Part shown: positions 1 to 6,206 of the stretch, one piece after another | How positions within the stretch are numbered: position 1 is the first letter of the stretch | Layout of the letters: each line of letters opens with the position of its first letter | IMG/VR virus record: IMGVR_UViG_3300044522_000429 | Coordinates: 1 to 24,706 of that record | Length of the DNA: 24,706 nt | Direction: 5' to 3' (one strand) | Source: a virus | Made by a program: the position numbers and the translations under genes | Notes under the pieces: model-generated | Database searches by the model: none | The model's input: the letters and a program-made list of their open reading frames with translations, nothing else | Told to the model about the DNA's origin: nothing

Positions 1-1
1 A

Positions 2-112
2 GCTGGAGCTGCAAGTGCGACGATAACTTTATTAGCCGGAATGTCAATTTATGGAGACTTAGCCGTTACTTCGGTAACTGGGAAAGTGATTGCATATTTA
101 AGAGGAATATAA
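2..112 (+). CDS. Partial phage protein, C-terminal end only
   Basis: The window opens inside a reading frame that ends with TAA at 110-112 and has no stop before the window edge. The last 36 residues are visible; they are hydrophobic and rich in Ala, Thr, Gly and Val, ending KVIAYLRGI. The next gene starts at the adjacent base, so it belongs to the same operon as the tail/adhesion genes. I do not recognise the family from this fragment; the beginning lies outside the window. Confidence 0.6.
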   Translation, partial: AGAASATITLLAGMSIYGDLAVTSVTGKVIAYLRGI

Positions 113-271
113 ATGAACGGCTTAGGATTAGGACTGGGAAAAATTAATTTTTTTGATCGATTTGTTAGTAATTTAATAAAATTGTTCAAAGCAAGAGTGA
201 GCGCTGACTCAGGAACATTTGAGGCAGAGAGTTGCTTAAAAACTACATTAAAAAATTTAAATAAAATATGA
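113..271 (+). CDS. Small protein resembling the N-terminus of the large tail protein
   Basis: A 52-residue ORF starts at the ATG directly after the previous stop and overlaps the next gene by ATGA. Residues 21-49 match residues 21-49 of the 718-residue tail protein at 19595-21751 in the same register: LI at 21-22, F25, RV at 28-29, D32, GTF at 34-36, A38, CL at 41-42, TTL at 44-46 and L49 (16 of 29 identical). It is therefore probably a stand-alone copy of that N-terminal module. Its function is unknown; location in the tail/adhesion operon suggests a structural or assembly role. It is short, but tight packing and the similarity support it. Confidence 0.65.
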   Translation: MNGLGLGLGKINFFDRFVSNLIKLFKARVSADSGTFEAESCLKTTLKNLNKI

Positions 272-1431
272 GTTTATTAGATAAAGCAAGTTTGGTTGTT
301 ACGCCAAATGCATACAAAGCAAGTAAATTGTATTCAGTAGTTCCAAATACAACTTTGGGAGATATGACCGTAGTTCGTGCTACAACTGCAACAAGAGTAA
401 ACAGTTTAGGATTGATTGAAAGCGTAGCGGTAAATGTTCCTCGTATTGATTACACAAACGGAAGTTGTCCGAGTTTATTGGTAGAGGGACAAAGAACGAA
501 TTTAGCTACAAATAGTGACGGAAATGTAAGCACATATCCAGGATTTATAAATGTAACTAACGCTTCAAGTTCTTTTAATTCATTTACAAATGCAATACAA
601 TTTCCAAATACTGCTTTAGCTTTAGCTTATAAGCCAATAGTTACAACTGCACAAACGTATACTATTTCTGTTTTTATAAAAATGGATGATAATTCAGTTC
701 CAATACTTTCAGCAAGTCAAACAACGGGAAATGTTTCTTTAGTTATAGCGGGAGCAGTTGTTACAAATAATTTAAAAGTTGAAAGTTACGGAAATAATGT
801 TTACAGATTAAGTGGAACAGCAACAAGTGCAGGACTTAATTTAAATAATGGTGTAGTTCGATACGCTACGCAAGTATTAAAATCTTTTAAAATTACAGGA
901 ATACAATTAGAAGCAGCAAGTTACCCAACTTCATATATTCCAACAGTAGCTTCAACAACCCGTAACGCTGATGTAATTAGCAAAACAGGTATAAGTAGTT
1001 TAATAGGGCAGACACAAGGAGTATTATATGCAGAGGTTATTATAAAAAATACAGAAAATCAAATTTGTGCTTCAATTCAAAGGGATGGTGGAATTAATCA
1101 TATATTTATATCACAAGAAAATAATAAACCAAAATTTTCTGTAAGAGCAAATAATATATCAATTTTTAGTTATTCTAATGGTGTTTTTTTAAATGGAATA
1201 AATAAAGTTGCTTTAGCTTATAATACTAACGGAATCGTAAGTGCTTTTTTAAACGGAGTAAAAGTTTCAACAATATCTACATCTGCTTTTACATTTAGCA
1301 ATACTTTAAGCACATTACAACTTTTTGATGATGGATATTATTCTTTAGACAACACATCAATTAAAAATTCAACAATTTTATTTAAAACAGCTTTAACAAA
1401 TGCAGAACTTGCACAATTAACAACAATATAA
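268..1431 (+). CDS. LamG/concanavalin A-like phage tail protein, receptor-binding candidate
   Basis: 387 residues. The N-terminal part (about 1-85) carries a segment I know from phage tail and adhesion proteins: ATTATRVNSLGLIE, then VPRIDYTNG and SLLVEGQRTNL. A middle beta-rich region (about 90-230) looks like a carbohydrate-binding-type sandwich. The C-terminal part (about 245-387) has the features of a concanavalin A-like/LamG fold and ends with ALTNAELAQL, common in such modules. No signal peptide is visible. Position between tail genes and the lysis module fits a virion protein that binds host surface glycans. The family assignment is from memory of motifs; the receptor role is inference. 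Confidence 0.75.
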   Translation: MSLLDKASLVVTPNAYKASKLYSVVPNTTLGDMTVVRATTATRVNSLGLIESVAVNVPRIDYTNGSCPSLLVEGQRTNLATNSDGNVSTYPGFINVTNASSSFNSFTNAIQFPNTALALAYKPIVTTAQTYTISVFIKMDDNSVPILSASQTTGNVSLVIAGAVVTNNLKVESYGNNVYRLSGTATSAGLNLNNGVVRYATQVLKSFKITGIQLEAASYPTSYIPTVASTTRNADVISKTGISSLIGQTQGVLYAEVIIKNTENQICASIQRDGGINHIFISQENNKPKFSVRANNISIFSYSNGVFLNGINKVALAYNTNGIVSAFLNGVKVSTISTSAFTFSNTLSTLQLFDDGYYSLDNTSIKNSTILFKTALTNAELAQLTTI

Positions 1432-1432
1432 T

Positions 1433-1756
1433 ATGAATATATACAAATTAAATTACACAAACAAAGAAACTGCAATAGCTGATTTAATTGCAAAAGGAGT
1501 TTATAATGAGGTTACATTTGAAGAAGTTACTTCATTAGTTTATGGGCAAGGTATTCACGCAGTTGTTGAAATTGGAAAAATAGTTTTAGAAAATGGAACT
1601 TACGATGCTAATTTTAACGAAGTAACCGCTCCAGTATTTGCTGACGGATATGCTTTTGATATAATGTCAGATGTTACATTTGATTTTGGAAATAACGAAA
1701 TATTCCCTAAAAATTCTAAACACGGTTTTGCTGGATTTGAACCAATTAAAAAATAG
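1433..1756 (+). CDS. Conserved-type hypothetical phage protein
   Basis: 107 residues, starting one base after the stop of the LamG-type gene. It reads as a soluble, acidic, mostly beta protein with no signal peptide or membrane segment. I do not recognise a domain. Coupling to the adhesin gene suggests a partner, a chaperone or a minor virion protein, but the sequence does not show which. Confidence 0.7.
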   Translation: MNIYKLNYTNKETAIADLIAKGVYNEVTFEEVTSLVYGQGIHAVVEIGKIVLENGTYDANFNEVTAPVFADGYAFDIMSDVTFDFGNNEIFPKNSKHGFAGFEPIKK

Positions 1757-1759
1757 ATT

Positions 1760-1978
1760 ATGATATTAATACCACAAGATAAAGCAAATCATTTCATTTA
1801 TGGTTTCTTTATATACGTTTTAAGCAACTATTTTTTAAATGACTTGTATAGTATTGGAATTGTGTTTTTATTCGCTTTAGGCAAAGAAATTAAAGACCAA
1901 ATAGTTTACAAAGGATTTGATTATAAAGATTTATTAGTAACAATGATTCCCTCAATCGTTTTACATTTTTTAAAATGA
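1760..1978 (+). CDS. Small membrane protein, YfiM/DUF2279-like motif pattern
   Basis: 72 residues with two to three hydrophobic segments (about 14-26, 30-41 and 59-71). It has a DKANHFIYG motif near the N-terminus, then ALGKEIKDQ and a YKDLL segment. This order (D-x-x-x-H-F, G-K-E-x-x-D, D-L) resembles the small YfiM-type membrane/lipoprotein pattern, although no lipobox is present. It is the first gene of the lysis cluster, overlapping the next by ATGA, so a lysis or membrane-adaptation role is plausible. The exact function is unknown. Confidence 0.65.
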   Translation: MILIPQDKANHFIYGFFIYVLSNYFLNDLYSIGIVFLFALGKEIKDQIVYKGFDYKDLLVTMIPSIVLHFLK

Positions 1979-2157
1979 GCAAAGAGCAATTTGATTTAAT
2001 ATTAAATAAATGGATTTCTCGCAAGTTACTTGTTTTTATGGTAGCTTGTGGGGGTTTATTTAGTGGAACATTAACCTCGTCTGATTGGGTTGTTATTGCA
2101 ACGGCTTATATCGGTATCGAGGGAATTACAAATATAGTTGAACGATTAAGAAAATGA
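1975..2157 (+). CDS. Holin-like small membrane protein
   Basis: 60 residues with two hydrophobic stretches (about 18-33 and 38-52) separated by a short polar turn, and a positively charged C-terminus (ERLRK). Size, two-segment topology and position just before an endolysin fit a class II-type holin, which forms inner-membrane lesions to release the endolysin. It overlaps both neighbours by ATGA. Holins have little sequence conservation, so the call rests on topology and context. Confidence 0.6.
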   Translation: MSKEQFDLILNKWISRKLLVFMVACGGLFSGTLTSSDWVVIATAYIGIEGITNIVERLRK

Positions 2158-2336
2158 AACAATACTTTTTAGATTTAAAATTATCATTATTTACAGGCAC
2201 TTATTTTGTAATATCTTTTACTGATGTAGATGCTGCAATGAAAATATTAGCTTTTATAGCTGCTACAGGATATACTTTAAGACGTTGGTACTTAATGGAA
2301 AAAAATAAAAACAATGGAGGACAAACTAACGATTGA
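2154..2336 (+). CDS. Second small membrane protein, holin or antiholin candidate
   Basis: 60 residues. Hydrophobic segments lie at about 10-22 and 28-40, followed by a very polar tail rich in Lys and Asn. It overlaps the upstream holin-like gene by ATGA and the endolysin gene by 23 bases. Two adjacent small membrane proteins before an endolysin could form a holin/antiholin pair. Which one makes the lesion cannot be decided from sequence. Confidence 0.55.
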   Translation: MKQYFLDLKLSLFTGTYFVISFTDVDAAMKILAFIAATGYTLRRWYLMEKNKNNGGQTND

Positions 2337-2793
2337 ACGTATAAACCAGGCGCATCCAAAAATTAAAAAAGAATTATTAAATTCTTATATAGAATGCAAT
2401 AATAAACTACCGAAAAATGTTAGATTGCGTTTTGCTTACGTTTTTAGAACTCCGGAAGAGCAAAGAAAATTATTTTTACAAAGACCAAAGGTAACGAATG
2501 CCGATAGTTGGCAATCGATACATAATTACGGACTCGCTTTTGATATTGTTTTATTGTACGATAAAAATGGAGACGGAACTTTCGAGAGTGCGAGCTGGGC
2601 AAATGATAAAAATTGGCAATTTGTAGTTTCTTTTTTTAAGGCTGCCGGTTATGAGTGGGGAGGCGATTGGAAAAAATTTAAAGACGCTCCACATTTTCAA
2701 AAAGCCTTTGGTTATGATTGGAGAAAATTAAAAAATTTAATTGATAAAAAAATTACTATATTTGACAACGGAATTTTATATCCAAAAATATGA
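2314..2793 (+). CDS. Endolysin, M15-family (VanY/T5-type) peptidase
   Basis: 159 residues, typical for phage L-alanyl-D-glutamate or D-Ala-D-Ala peptidases of family M15. Motifs are visible: RTPEEQ (45-50), SIHNYGLAFDI (68-78) giving zinc ligands His70 and Asp77, and DAPHFQ (124-129) giving His127, with W119 before it. A DKNGDGTFE stretch (83-91) resembles a calcium-binding loop, as in the calcium-dependent T5 endolysin. There is no signal peptide, so it needs a holin to reach the peptidoglycan. It cuts the peptide part of the cell wall. It sits between holin candidates and the spanin candidate. The family call is firm; the exact bond cut is not. Confidence 0.9.
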   Translation: MEDKLTIERINQAHPKIKKELLNSYIECNNKLPKNVRLRFAYVFRTPEEQRKLFLQRPKVTNADSWQSIHNYGLAFDIVLLYDKNGDGTFESASWANDKNWQFVVSFFKAAGYEWGGDWKKFKDAPHFQKAFGYDWRKLKNLIDKKITIFDNGILYPKI

Positions 2794-3782
2794 AAGTAAC
2801 TTATAAGGGGGAAATTGTTAGAGAATATTTACTTAAATTTCCTCACGCATCCACAAACGCAATTAGTCGTTTATTGGTTGCGGATTATCCGATCGACTTT
2901 GCCAATGTAGAGAGCGCTCGAGGGATAGTAAGAAAGCACAGAGGCGAACATAGTAACCCAGTTAAACAAACAACCTCAGAAAGAACAACCAAAGAAAGAA
3001 AACAATTTATGACTAAAAATTTTGAGTTACCAGATTCGGACTATGAAAAACAAAGTGAAGTAATCGTCCCCAACAAAAACATTTTATTTTTAAGTGACAT
3101 TCACTTTCCTTACCAAAATAACGACGCTCTTAAGTTAGCGATTGATTACGGTAAAAGCGAGAAAGTCGATTGCGTTTATTTAAACGGAGATACTATCGAC
3201 ATGTATATGCTATCTCGATTTATTAAAGACAGACGTCTTAGAAATATAGCCGATGAGTTAGAAATGACACGAAATTTTTTAAAGAATTTACAGGATCACT
3301 TCCAAGCTCCGATTTATTACAAAATTGGAAACCACGAAGACCGTTGGCAAAACTTTTTAAAGTTGCAAGCTCCTGAGCTTTTAGGAATACCGGATTTTGA
3401 ACTCTCAACTATTTTAAGATTTGGAGAGGCTGGAGTTCAAGAGGTAAAAAGTAAGCAAATTGCCAAAGCTGGTAAATTGCCATTATTACACGGACACGAA
3501 TTTTTTAGCGGTTTCGCTCCTCCAGTTAATCCAGCTCGAGGATTGTATATGAAAGCTAAGGAAAGCTCAATTATAGGACACCATCACAGAACGTCCGAAC
3601 ACACGGAGGTTTCGTTAAGTGGAACTGTGACAACGACTTGGAGCGTTGGTTGTTTATGTGGTTTACAACCTGAGTATATGCCGTTTAATAGTTGGAATAA
3701 CGGCTTTGCTCATATTTTAGTGGAAAAAAATGGCGATTATGAGGTCAATAACCTTAGAATAGTGGAAAATAAAATCCGATAA
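2790..3782 (+). CDS. Calcineurin-like metallophosphoesterase with N-terminal HTH-like region
   Basis: 330 residues. The catalytic core shows the full metallophosphoesterase motif set: SDIHFPY (102-108; Asp103, His105), NGDTIDM (132-138; Asp134), GNHEDR (180-185; Asn181, His182), LHGHE (233-237) and GHHHRTSEH (263-271). These residues bind the two-metal centre that hydrolyses phosphoesters. Residues about 10-55 look like a small helical DNA-binding-type domain, followed by a charged linker (60-75). The gene overlaps the endolysin by ATGA and the spanin candidate by TAATG, which is unusual company for such an enzyme. The substrate may be nucleic acid or a cyclic nucleotide; this is not shown by the sequence. 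Confidence 0.88.
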   Translation: MKVTYKGEIVREYLLKFPHASTNAISRLLVADYPIDFANVESARGIVRKHRGEHSNPVKQTTSERTTKERKQFMTKNFELPDSDYEKQSEVIVPNKNILFLSDIHFPYQNNDALKLAIDYGKSEKVDCVYLNGDTIDMYMLSRFIKDRRLRNIADELEMTRNFLKNLQDHFQAPIYYKIGNHEDRWQNFLKLQAPELLGIPDFELSTILRFGEAGVQEVKSKQIAKAGKLPLLHGHEFFSGFAPPVNPARGLYMKAKESSIIGHHHRTSEHTEVSLSGTVTTTWSVGCLCGLQPEYMPFNSWNNGFAHILVEKNGDYEVNNLRIVENKIR

Positions 3783-4255
3783 TGGAAAATAAAATCAAAT
3801 ATATCCTTATTATATTGTTATTTGTGGGGTGCGGAACTCGCAAAGTAAACAAAAGTAACACTGAAATCACAACAAAAGGCGAAATTTCGATCTCCGATAC
3901 TACTAAAATTGTGACAAATACGGCTTATAATATTGAGAAAGTCGTTAATGATTTTGAGATTGAGCCGATTGATAGCACAAAAGCGATAGTAATTATCGAT
4001 AATAATGGTAAAAAGACCTCGTATATTAATGCTAAAATACGTCACAGACACGAAACTAGCTTAAATAAGACACTAAAAAACGAGATTGTACAAAGTAGTC
4101 ATAAAAAAAACATTAAGTCAACCACGCAAACCAAAACAAGCGTTAAGCAAATAGAACGCAAAGCATCGTTTATAAGTGAATTTTGGTGGCTTTGGCTTAT
4201 ATTATTAATAATCTTATTATACTACCTCAATAAGAAACTAAATTTATTCGCTTAA
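3782..4255 (+). CDS. Lipoprotein with C-terminal membrane anchor, u-spanin candidate
   Basis: 157 residues. The N-terminus is a lipoprotein signal (MENKIKYILI, then LLFVGC) with the lipidated Cys at 17. A polar middle region (18-130), rich in Lys, Thr and Ser, would lie in the periplasm. A single strongly hydrophobic segment (about 134-149) is followed by a short basic tail, KKLNLFA. A lipid anchor at one end and a membrane helix at the other is the arrangement of unimolecular spanins (T1 gp11 type), which fuse inner and outer membranes at the last step of lysis. It is the last lysis gene before a terminator. Topology is seen; function is inferred. Confidence 0.75.
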   Translation: MENKIKYILIILLFVGCGTRKVNKSNTEITTKGEISISDTTKIVTNTAYNIEKVVNDFEIEPIDSTKAIVIIDNNGKKTSYINAKIRHRHETSLNKTLKNEIVQSSHKKNIKSTTQTKTSVKQIERKASFISEFWWLWLILLIILLYYLNKKLNLFA

Positions 4256-4283
4256 CTTGAGACGTCGCAGACCTAAGCAAATC

Positions 4284-4310
4284 AAAGCCACTTTTTTAAG
4301 TGGTTTTTTT
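4284..4310 (+). terminator. Rho-independent terminator after lysis module
   Basis: A perfect 6-bp stem, CCACTT (4288-4293) and AAGTGG (4298-4303), encloses a TTTT loop and runs into seven T residues (4304-4310). It lies about 30 bases after the spanin candidate stop and separates the lysis operon from the early control region. Confidence 0.85.
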
Positions 4311-4367
4311 ATACCCTATTGCGTATATTTTCGAATAAATACGGATAATTATATCCTATTGGGTATA
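4311..4367. promoter_or_regulatory. Two palindromic operator-like repeats
   Basis: Two 17-base copies begin at 4311 and 4351, exactly 40 bases apart, and match at 15 positions. Each is an imperfect version of the perfect palindrome ATACCCTATTGGGTAT: the first reads ATACCCTATTGCGTAT, the second ATATCCTATTGGGTAT. The spacing is close to four DNA turns, so a dimeric protein bound at both would face the same side. They sit upstream of promoter P1. No copy was noticed elsewhere in the window. The regulator is unknown. Confidence 0.6.
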
Positions 4368-4377
4368 ATTCAAATAT

Positions 4378-4440
4378 GTTAATATTATGTTAATATTATA
4401 AAAAAGTTTTTTTATAACTATTTTATTTATATATTTGTAC
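4378..4440 (+). promoter_or_regulatory. Promoter P1 with upstream AT-rich repeat
   Basis: The -7 box TATATTTG (4430-4437) is the Bacteroidetes TAnnTTTG form and is followed by TAC, as in P2 and P3. An AGTTTTTTTAT block at 4405-4415 occupies the -33 region; it is a weak match to TTTG/TTG. Upstream, GTTAATATTATGTTAA (4378-4393) is identical to a 16-mer before P3. Transcription would start near 4442-4444, giving a 40-base leader with a possible short hairpin (ATAAC 4445-4449 with GTTAT 4459-4463). P1 would drive the early operon. Confidence 0.7.
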
Positions 4441-4482
4441 TCAGATAACAACAACGAAGTTATTATCACTAAAAAAAATATT

Positions 4483-4659
4483 ATGTATAAAGTAATTAAA
4501 TTAAATTTTGGATATGAATTGAATGGAATGGCAAACAAAACTTATACAACAAAAGAAGCTGCTGAAAATGCTGGTAATTCTTGGTTAAGAGATTGTACAG
4601 TTGACCAAAATATTAGAAGAGGTAGACATTTTGAAATAGTAAAAGAGTTAAATAAATAA
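4483..4659 (+). CDS. Small early hypothetical protein
   Basis: 58 residues from ATG 4483, preceded by an A-rich AAAAAAAATATT start region. A longer frame from TTG 4435 overlaps the promoter -7 box and cannot be translated from P1, so the ATG is preferred. The protein is basic and has no membrane segment. The KTYTTKEAAENAGNSWLRD part suggests a small alpha/beta fold like those seen in host-interaction peptides. First gene of the early operon; function not recognised. Confidence 0.65.
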   Translation: MYKVIKLNFGYELNGMANKTYTTKEAAENAGNSWLRDCTVDQNIRRGRHFEIVKELNK

Positions 4660-4669
4660 AATAAAAATT

Positions 4670-4744
4670 ATGAAAAAGCAAAAACACCAAATTTATTTTA
4701 TTGCAATCGCTGCAGTATATTTTTTAATTCAACAAATTAGATAA
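4670..4744 (+). CDS. Tiny single-pass membrane peptide
   Basis: 24 residues: a basic N-terminus (MKKQKHQ) followed by one hydrophobic helix (IYFIAIAAVYFLI). The ATAAAAATT sequence before the ATG is a typical A-rich start region, and the next gene begins three bases after the stop. Such peptides may act at the host membrane, for example in exclusion or takeover, but nothing in the sequence proves this. Confidence 0.45.
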   Translation: MKKQKHQIYFIAIAAVYFLIQQIR

Positions 4745-4746
4745 TT

Positions 4747-4971
4747 ATGAGAAATTTATTAGAACGATTAAAACCAGAGTATTTAGAATTATTAGAAGCC
4801 GATGCAATTAAATATCCAAATATTTATTATAATATAAGAACAGAATTGACAAAAAATTATTTTTTTGTAGATTTAACCATTCAAACAACTCAATTTATGT
4901 GTAGTGTTTTTATGATAAGATTTGACTTAGAAAAAATCGATAATTTATTTATAAAAGATGGGAAGGAATAA
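4747..4971 (+). CDS. Small early hypothetical protein
   Basis: 74 residues, with no signal or clear membrane segment. The first half is helical (LLERLKPEYLELLEADAI); the second half is hydrophobic and beta-like, ending DLEKIDNLFIKDGKE. It overlaps the next gene by 14 bases in a different frame. I do not recognise the family. Confidence 0.6.
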   Translation: MRNLLERLKPEYLELLEADAIKYPNIYYNIRTELTKNYFFVDLTIQTTQFMCSVFMIRFDLEKIDNLFIKDGKE

Positions 4972-5110
4972 AATACCAACAGATCAAAAGAAAAAACGTT
5001 TAGACGTTTATATTGAAACGAAAGAGCATAACATTATAATCGAAAATAAGTTATTGCCAGAAATAATTGAAACAATTAATAAAATAATAAAAAAATGGAA
5101 AAAAAAGTAA
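4958..5110 (+). CDS. Ribbon-helix-helix-like small protein
   Basis: 50 residues starting inside the end of the previous gene. MGRNKIPTDQKKKR followed by LDVYIETKEHNIII looks like the basic arm and beta strand of an Arc/MetJ-type ribbon-helix-helix DNA-binding protein, followed by helices (LLPEIIETINKIIKKW). The product is very basic. If correct, it could be a small early regulator; the pattern is short and the call is tentative. Confidence 0.5.
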   Translation: MGRNKIPTDQKKKRLDVYIETKEHNIIIENKLLPEIIETINKIIKKWKKK

Positions 5111-5217
5111 ATTTGAAACAGGTTAAAAAATTCGATAAATGGATGCGTAAAACGGTCCAGTCAATACACTACTCAAATAACGAAAAAATGTGCAACGCTT
5201 ATCAAAAAATTAATTAA
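5095..5217 (+). CDS. Small basic hypothetical protein
   Basis: 40 residues, overlapping the preceding gene by 16 bases and followed directly by the next ATG at 5218. It is basic (KKVNLKQVKKFDKWMRK) with no membrane segment. No family is recognised. The ORF is supported mainly by perfect packing between neighbours. Confidence 0.45.
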   Translation: MEKKVNLKQVKKFDKWMRKTVQSIHYSNNEKMCNAYQKIN

Positions 5218-5352
5218 ATGGAAAATTACGACAATTGGAAAACAGAGACTTCAAACGAGTCAAAAGAAAACGAGTGTAAATTTTGCGGAGAGGAAACCGA
5301 CAGCAAATATTGTTCAACTGAATGTCGCAAGGCATACGAAATCGAAAATTAA
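5218..5352 (+). CDS. Small zinc-ribbon-like protein
   Basis: 44 residues. Four cysteines are arranged C20-x2-C23-x8-C32-x3-C36 (CKFCGEE then YCSTECRKAY). This matches short treble-clef/zinc-finger proteins in which CSxECR is a common second knuckle. It probably binds zinc and a nucleic acid or protein partner. It sits directly between two other early genes with no gap. Confidence 0.65.
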   Translation: MENYDNWKTETSNESKENECKFCGEETDSKYCSTECRKAYEIEN

Positions 5353-5353
5353 A

Positions 5354-5797
5354 ATGGGAGCAAGTTCAAGTTTATTTTTAGAAAATTCAGAGCAAATCTT
5401 AACAATGTATGAGCCAACTTTTACAAAAAAGGATGCAATCTTAACAGGAAAGAGAATGGTTGACAATGTAATCGAAAGCGGAGAGATTGATAAGCACCAT
5501 TTTATGGCAAATATTTGCAGATTAAAAGAGGTTATAAATTCAGCTGATAGCGAAATGCGAAAACACCTACCAGAGGAAAAAATAAATTGCTTTGGTGTAG
5601 AGTTCACTCCAACAAATGGAGGAAGTTCAATTGACTATTCAGACGATCCGATTTACTGCCAATTAAAAACTGACTTAAATGCAAGGGTTGAATTGTTAAA
5701 ACTCGCTCAAAAACAGTCAATAATTGACGCATACGGAAACGACGTTCCCAAAGTGGGAACGACACCTCGAAAAAATTCAATATCACTAAAATTTTAA
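5354..5797 (+). CDS. Conserved-type early phage protein
   Basis: 147 residues, soluble. The N-terminal half is helical, with KKDAILTGKRMVDNVIESG and ANICRLKEVINSAD; the C-terminal half has DLNARVELLKLAQ and ends TTPRKNSISLKF. The end with Val-Pro-Lys-Val and Ser-Ile-Ser-Leu-Lys-Phe reminds me of phage proteins encoded near recombination or SSB genes, but I cannot name the family. A 7-bp hairpin (5743-5749 with 5755-5761) lies inside its last part. Confidence 0.7.
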   Translation: MGASSSLFLENSEQILTMYEPTFTKKDAILTGKRMVDNVIESGEIDKHHFMANICRLKEVINSADSEMRKHLPEEKINCFGVEFTPTNGGSSIDYSDDPIYCQLKTDLNARVELLKLAQKQSIIDAYGNDVPKVGTTPRKNSISLKF

Positions 5798-5802
5798 TAA
5801 AA

Positions 5803-6015
5803 ATGAGAATAGGTCAAAAAGTAAGATTAAAACAAACGAGTATTTTTGCAATAGAGCCAGACAGACACAATCCAACCGACAAAGTTGGCGTAATTGTAGA
5901 AATTGGAAACGAGTTACAAAATGAAAGGCGAACTTCGGGACTTCCGGTTTTAGTAAATTGGGGCAAGTTTACAAATACATATCGTTATTTAGATTTGGAG
6001 GAGGTTTATGAGTAA
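5803..6015 (+). CDS. Small SH3-like beta-barrel protein, hypothetical
   Basis: 70 residues. The pattern GQKVRLKQ, TDKVGVIVEIG and LPVLVNWG, with YRYLDLEEV at the end, alternates hydrophobic and charged residues as in small SH3/KOW-like barrels. It overlaps the next gene by eight bases. The function is unknown; such folds often bind RNA or protein. Confidence 0.6.
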   Translation: MRIGQKVRLKQTSIFAIEPDRHNPTDKVGVIVEIGNELQNERRTSGLPVLVNWGKFTNTYRYLDLEEVYE

Positions 6016-6139
6016 GCAAAGCGATTTAACAAGGATCAAAAGAGTTATTAATTTTTACTATAAAAGAGGGATTAATTCCGAGAGAGTTAATAATTTATAC
6101 CGAAAAATTTTGTTAATTAAAAAAAATTATATAATTTAG
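6008..6139 (+). CDS. Small basic hypothetical protein
   Basis: 43 residues from the ATG at 6008, inside the end of the previous gene. It is very basic and helical (RIKRVINFYYKRG then RVNNLYRKILLIKKN). No domain is recognised; a nucleic-acid-binding peptide is possible. The frame is supported by overlap with the upstream gene and by ending right at the promoter-like element at 6135. Confidence 0.5.
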   Translation: MSKQSDLTRIKRVINFYYKRGINSERVNNLYRKILLIKKNYII

Positions 6140-6167
6140 CGTTATCATAATACCGATGCAAGGTTTG
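6135..6167 (+). promoter_or_regulatory. Candidate promoter P5 before ssDNA-binding gene
   Basis: TTTAGCGTTAT (6135-6145) is identical to 13813-13823 in front of P4. At the same 25-base offset lies AAGGTTTG (6160-6167), one mismatch from TAnnTTTG. The shared element and exact spacing suggest a promoter for the 6207 gene. A small inverted repeat, GATGC (6155-6159) and GCATC (6169-6173), overlaps the presumed start point. The -7 box is imperfect, so strength is doubtful. Confidence 0.45.
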
Positions 6168-6206
6168 AGCATCTTAATTTCAGACCATAAATAAATAAAT
6201 AAAATT

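Noticed and set aside
3818-4051. Minus-strand ORF of 77 residues
   Set aside because: It lies entirely inside the well-supported spanin candidate gene, has no family pattern, and no other minus-strand gene is credible in the window.
5743-5761. CGTTCCC/GGGAACG hairpin as a regulatory site
   Set aside because: It lies inside a coding region with no T-tract or promoter nearby; it may be just coding sequence.
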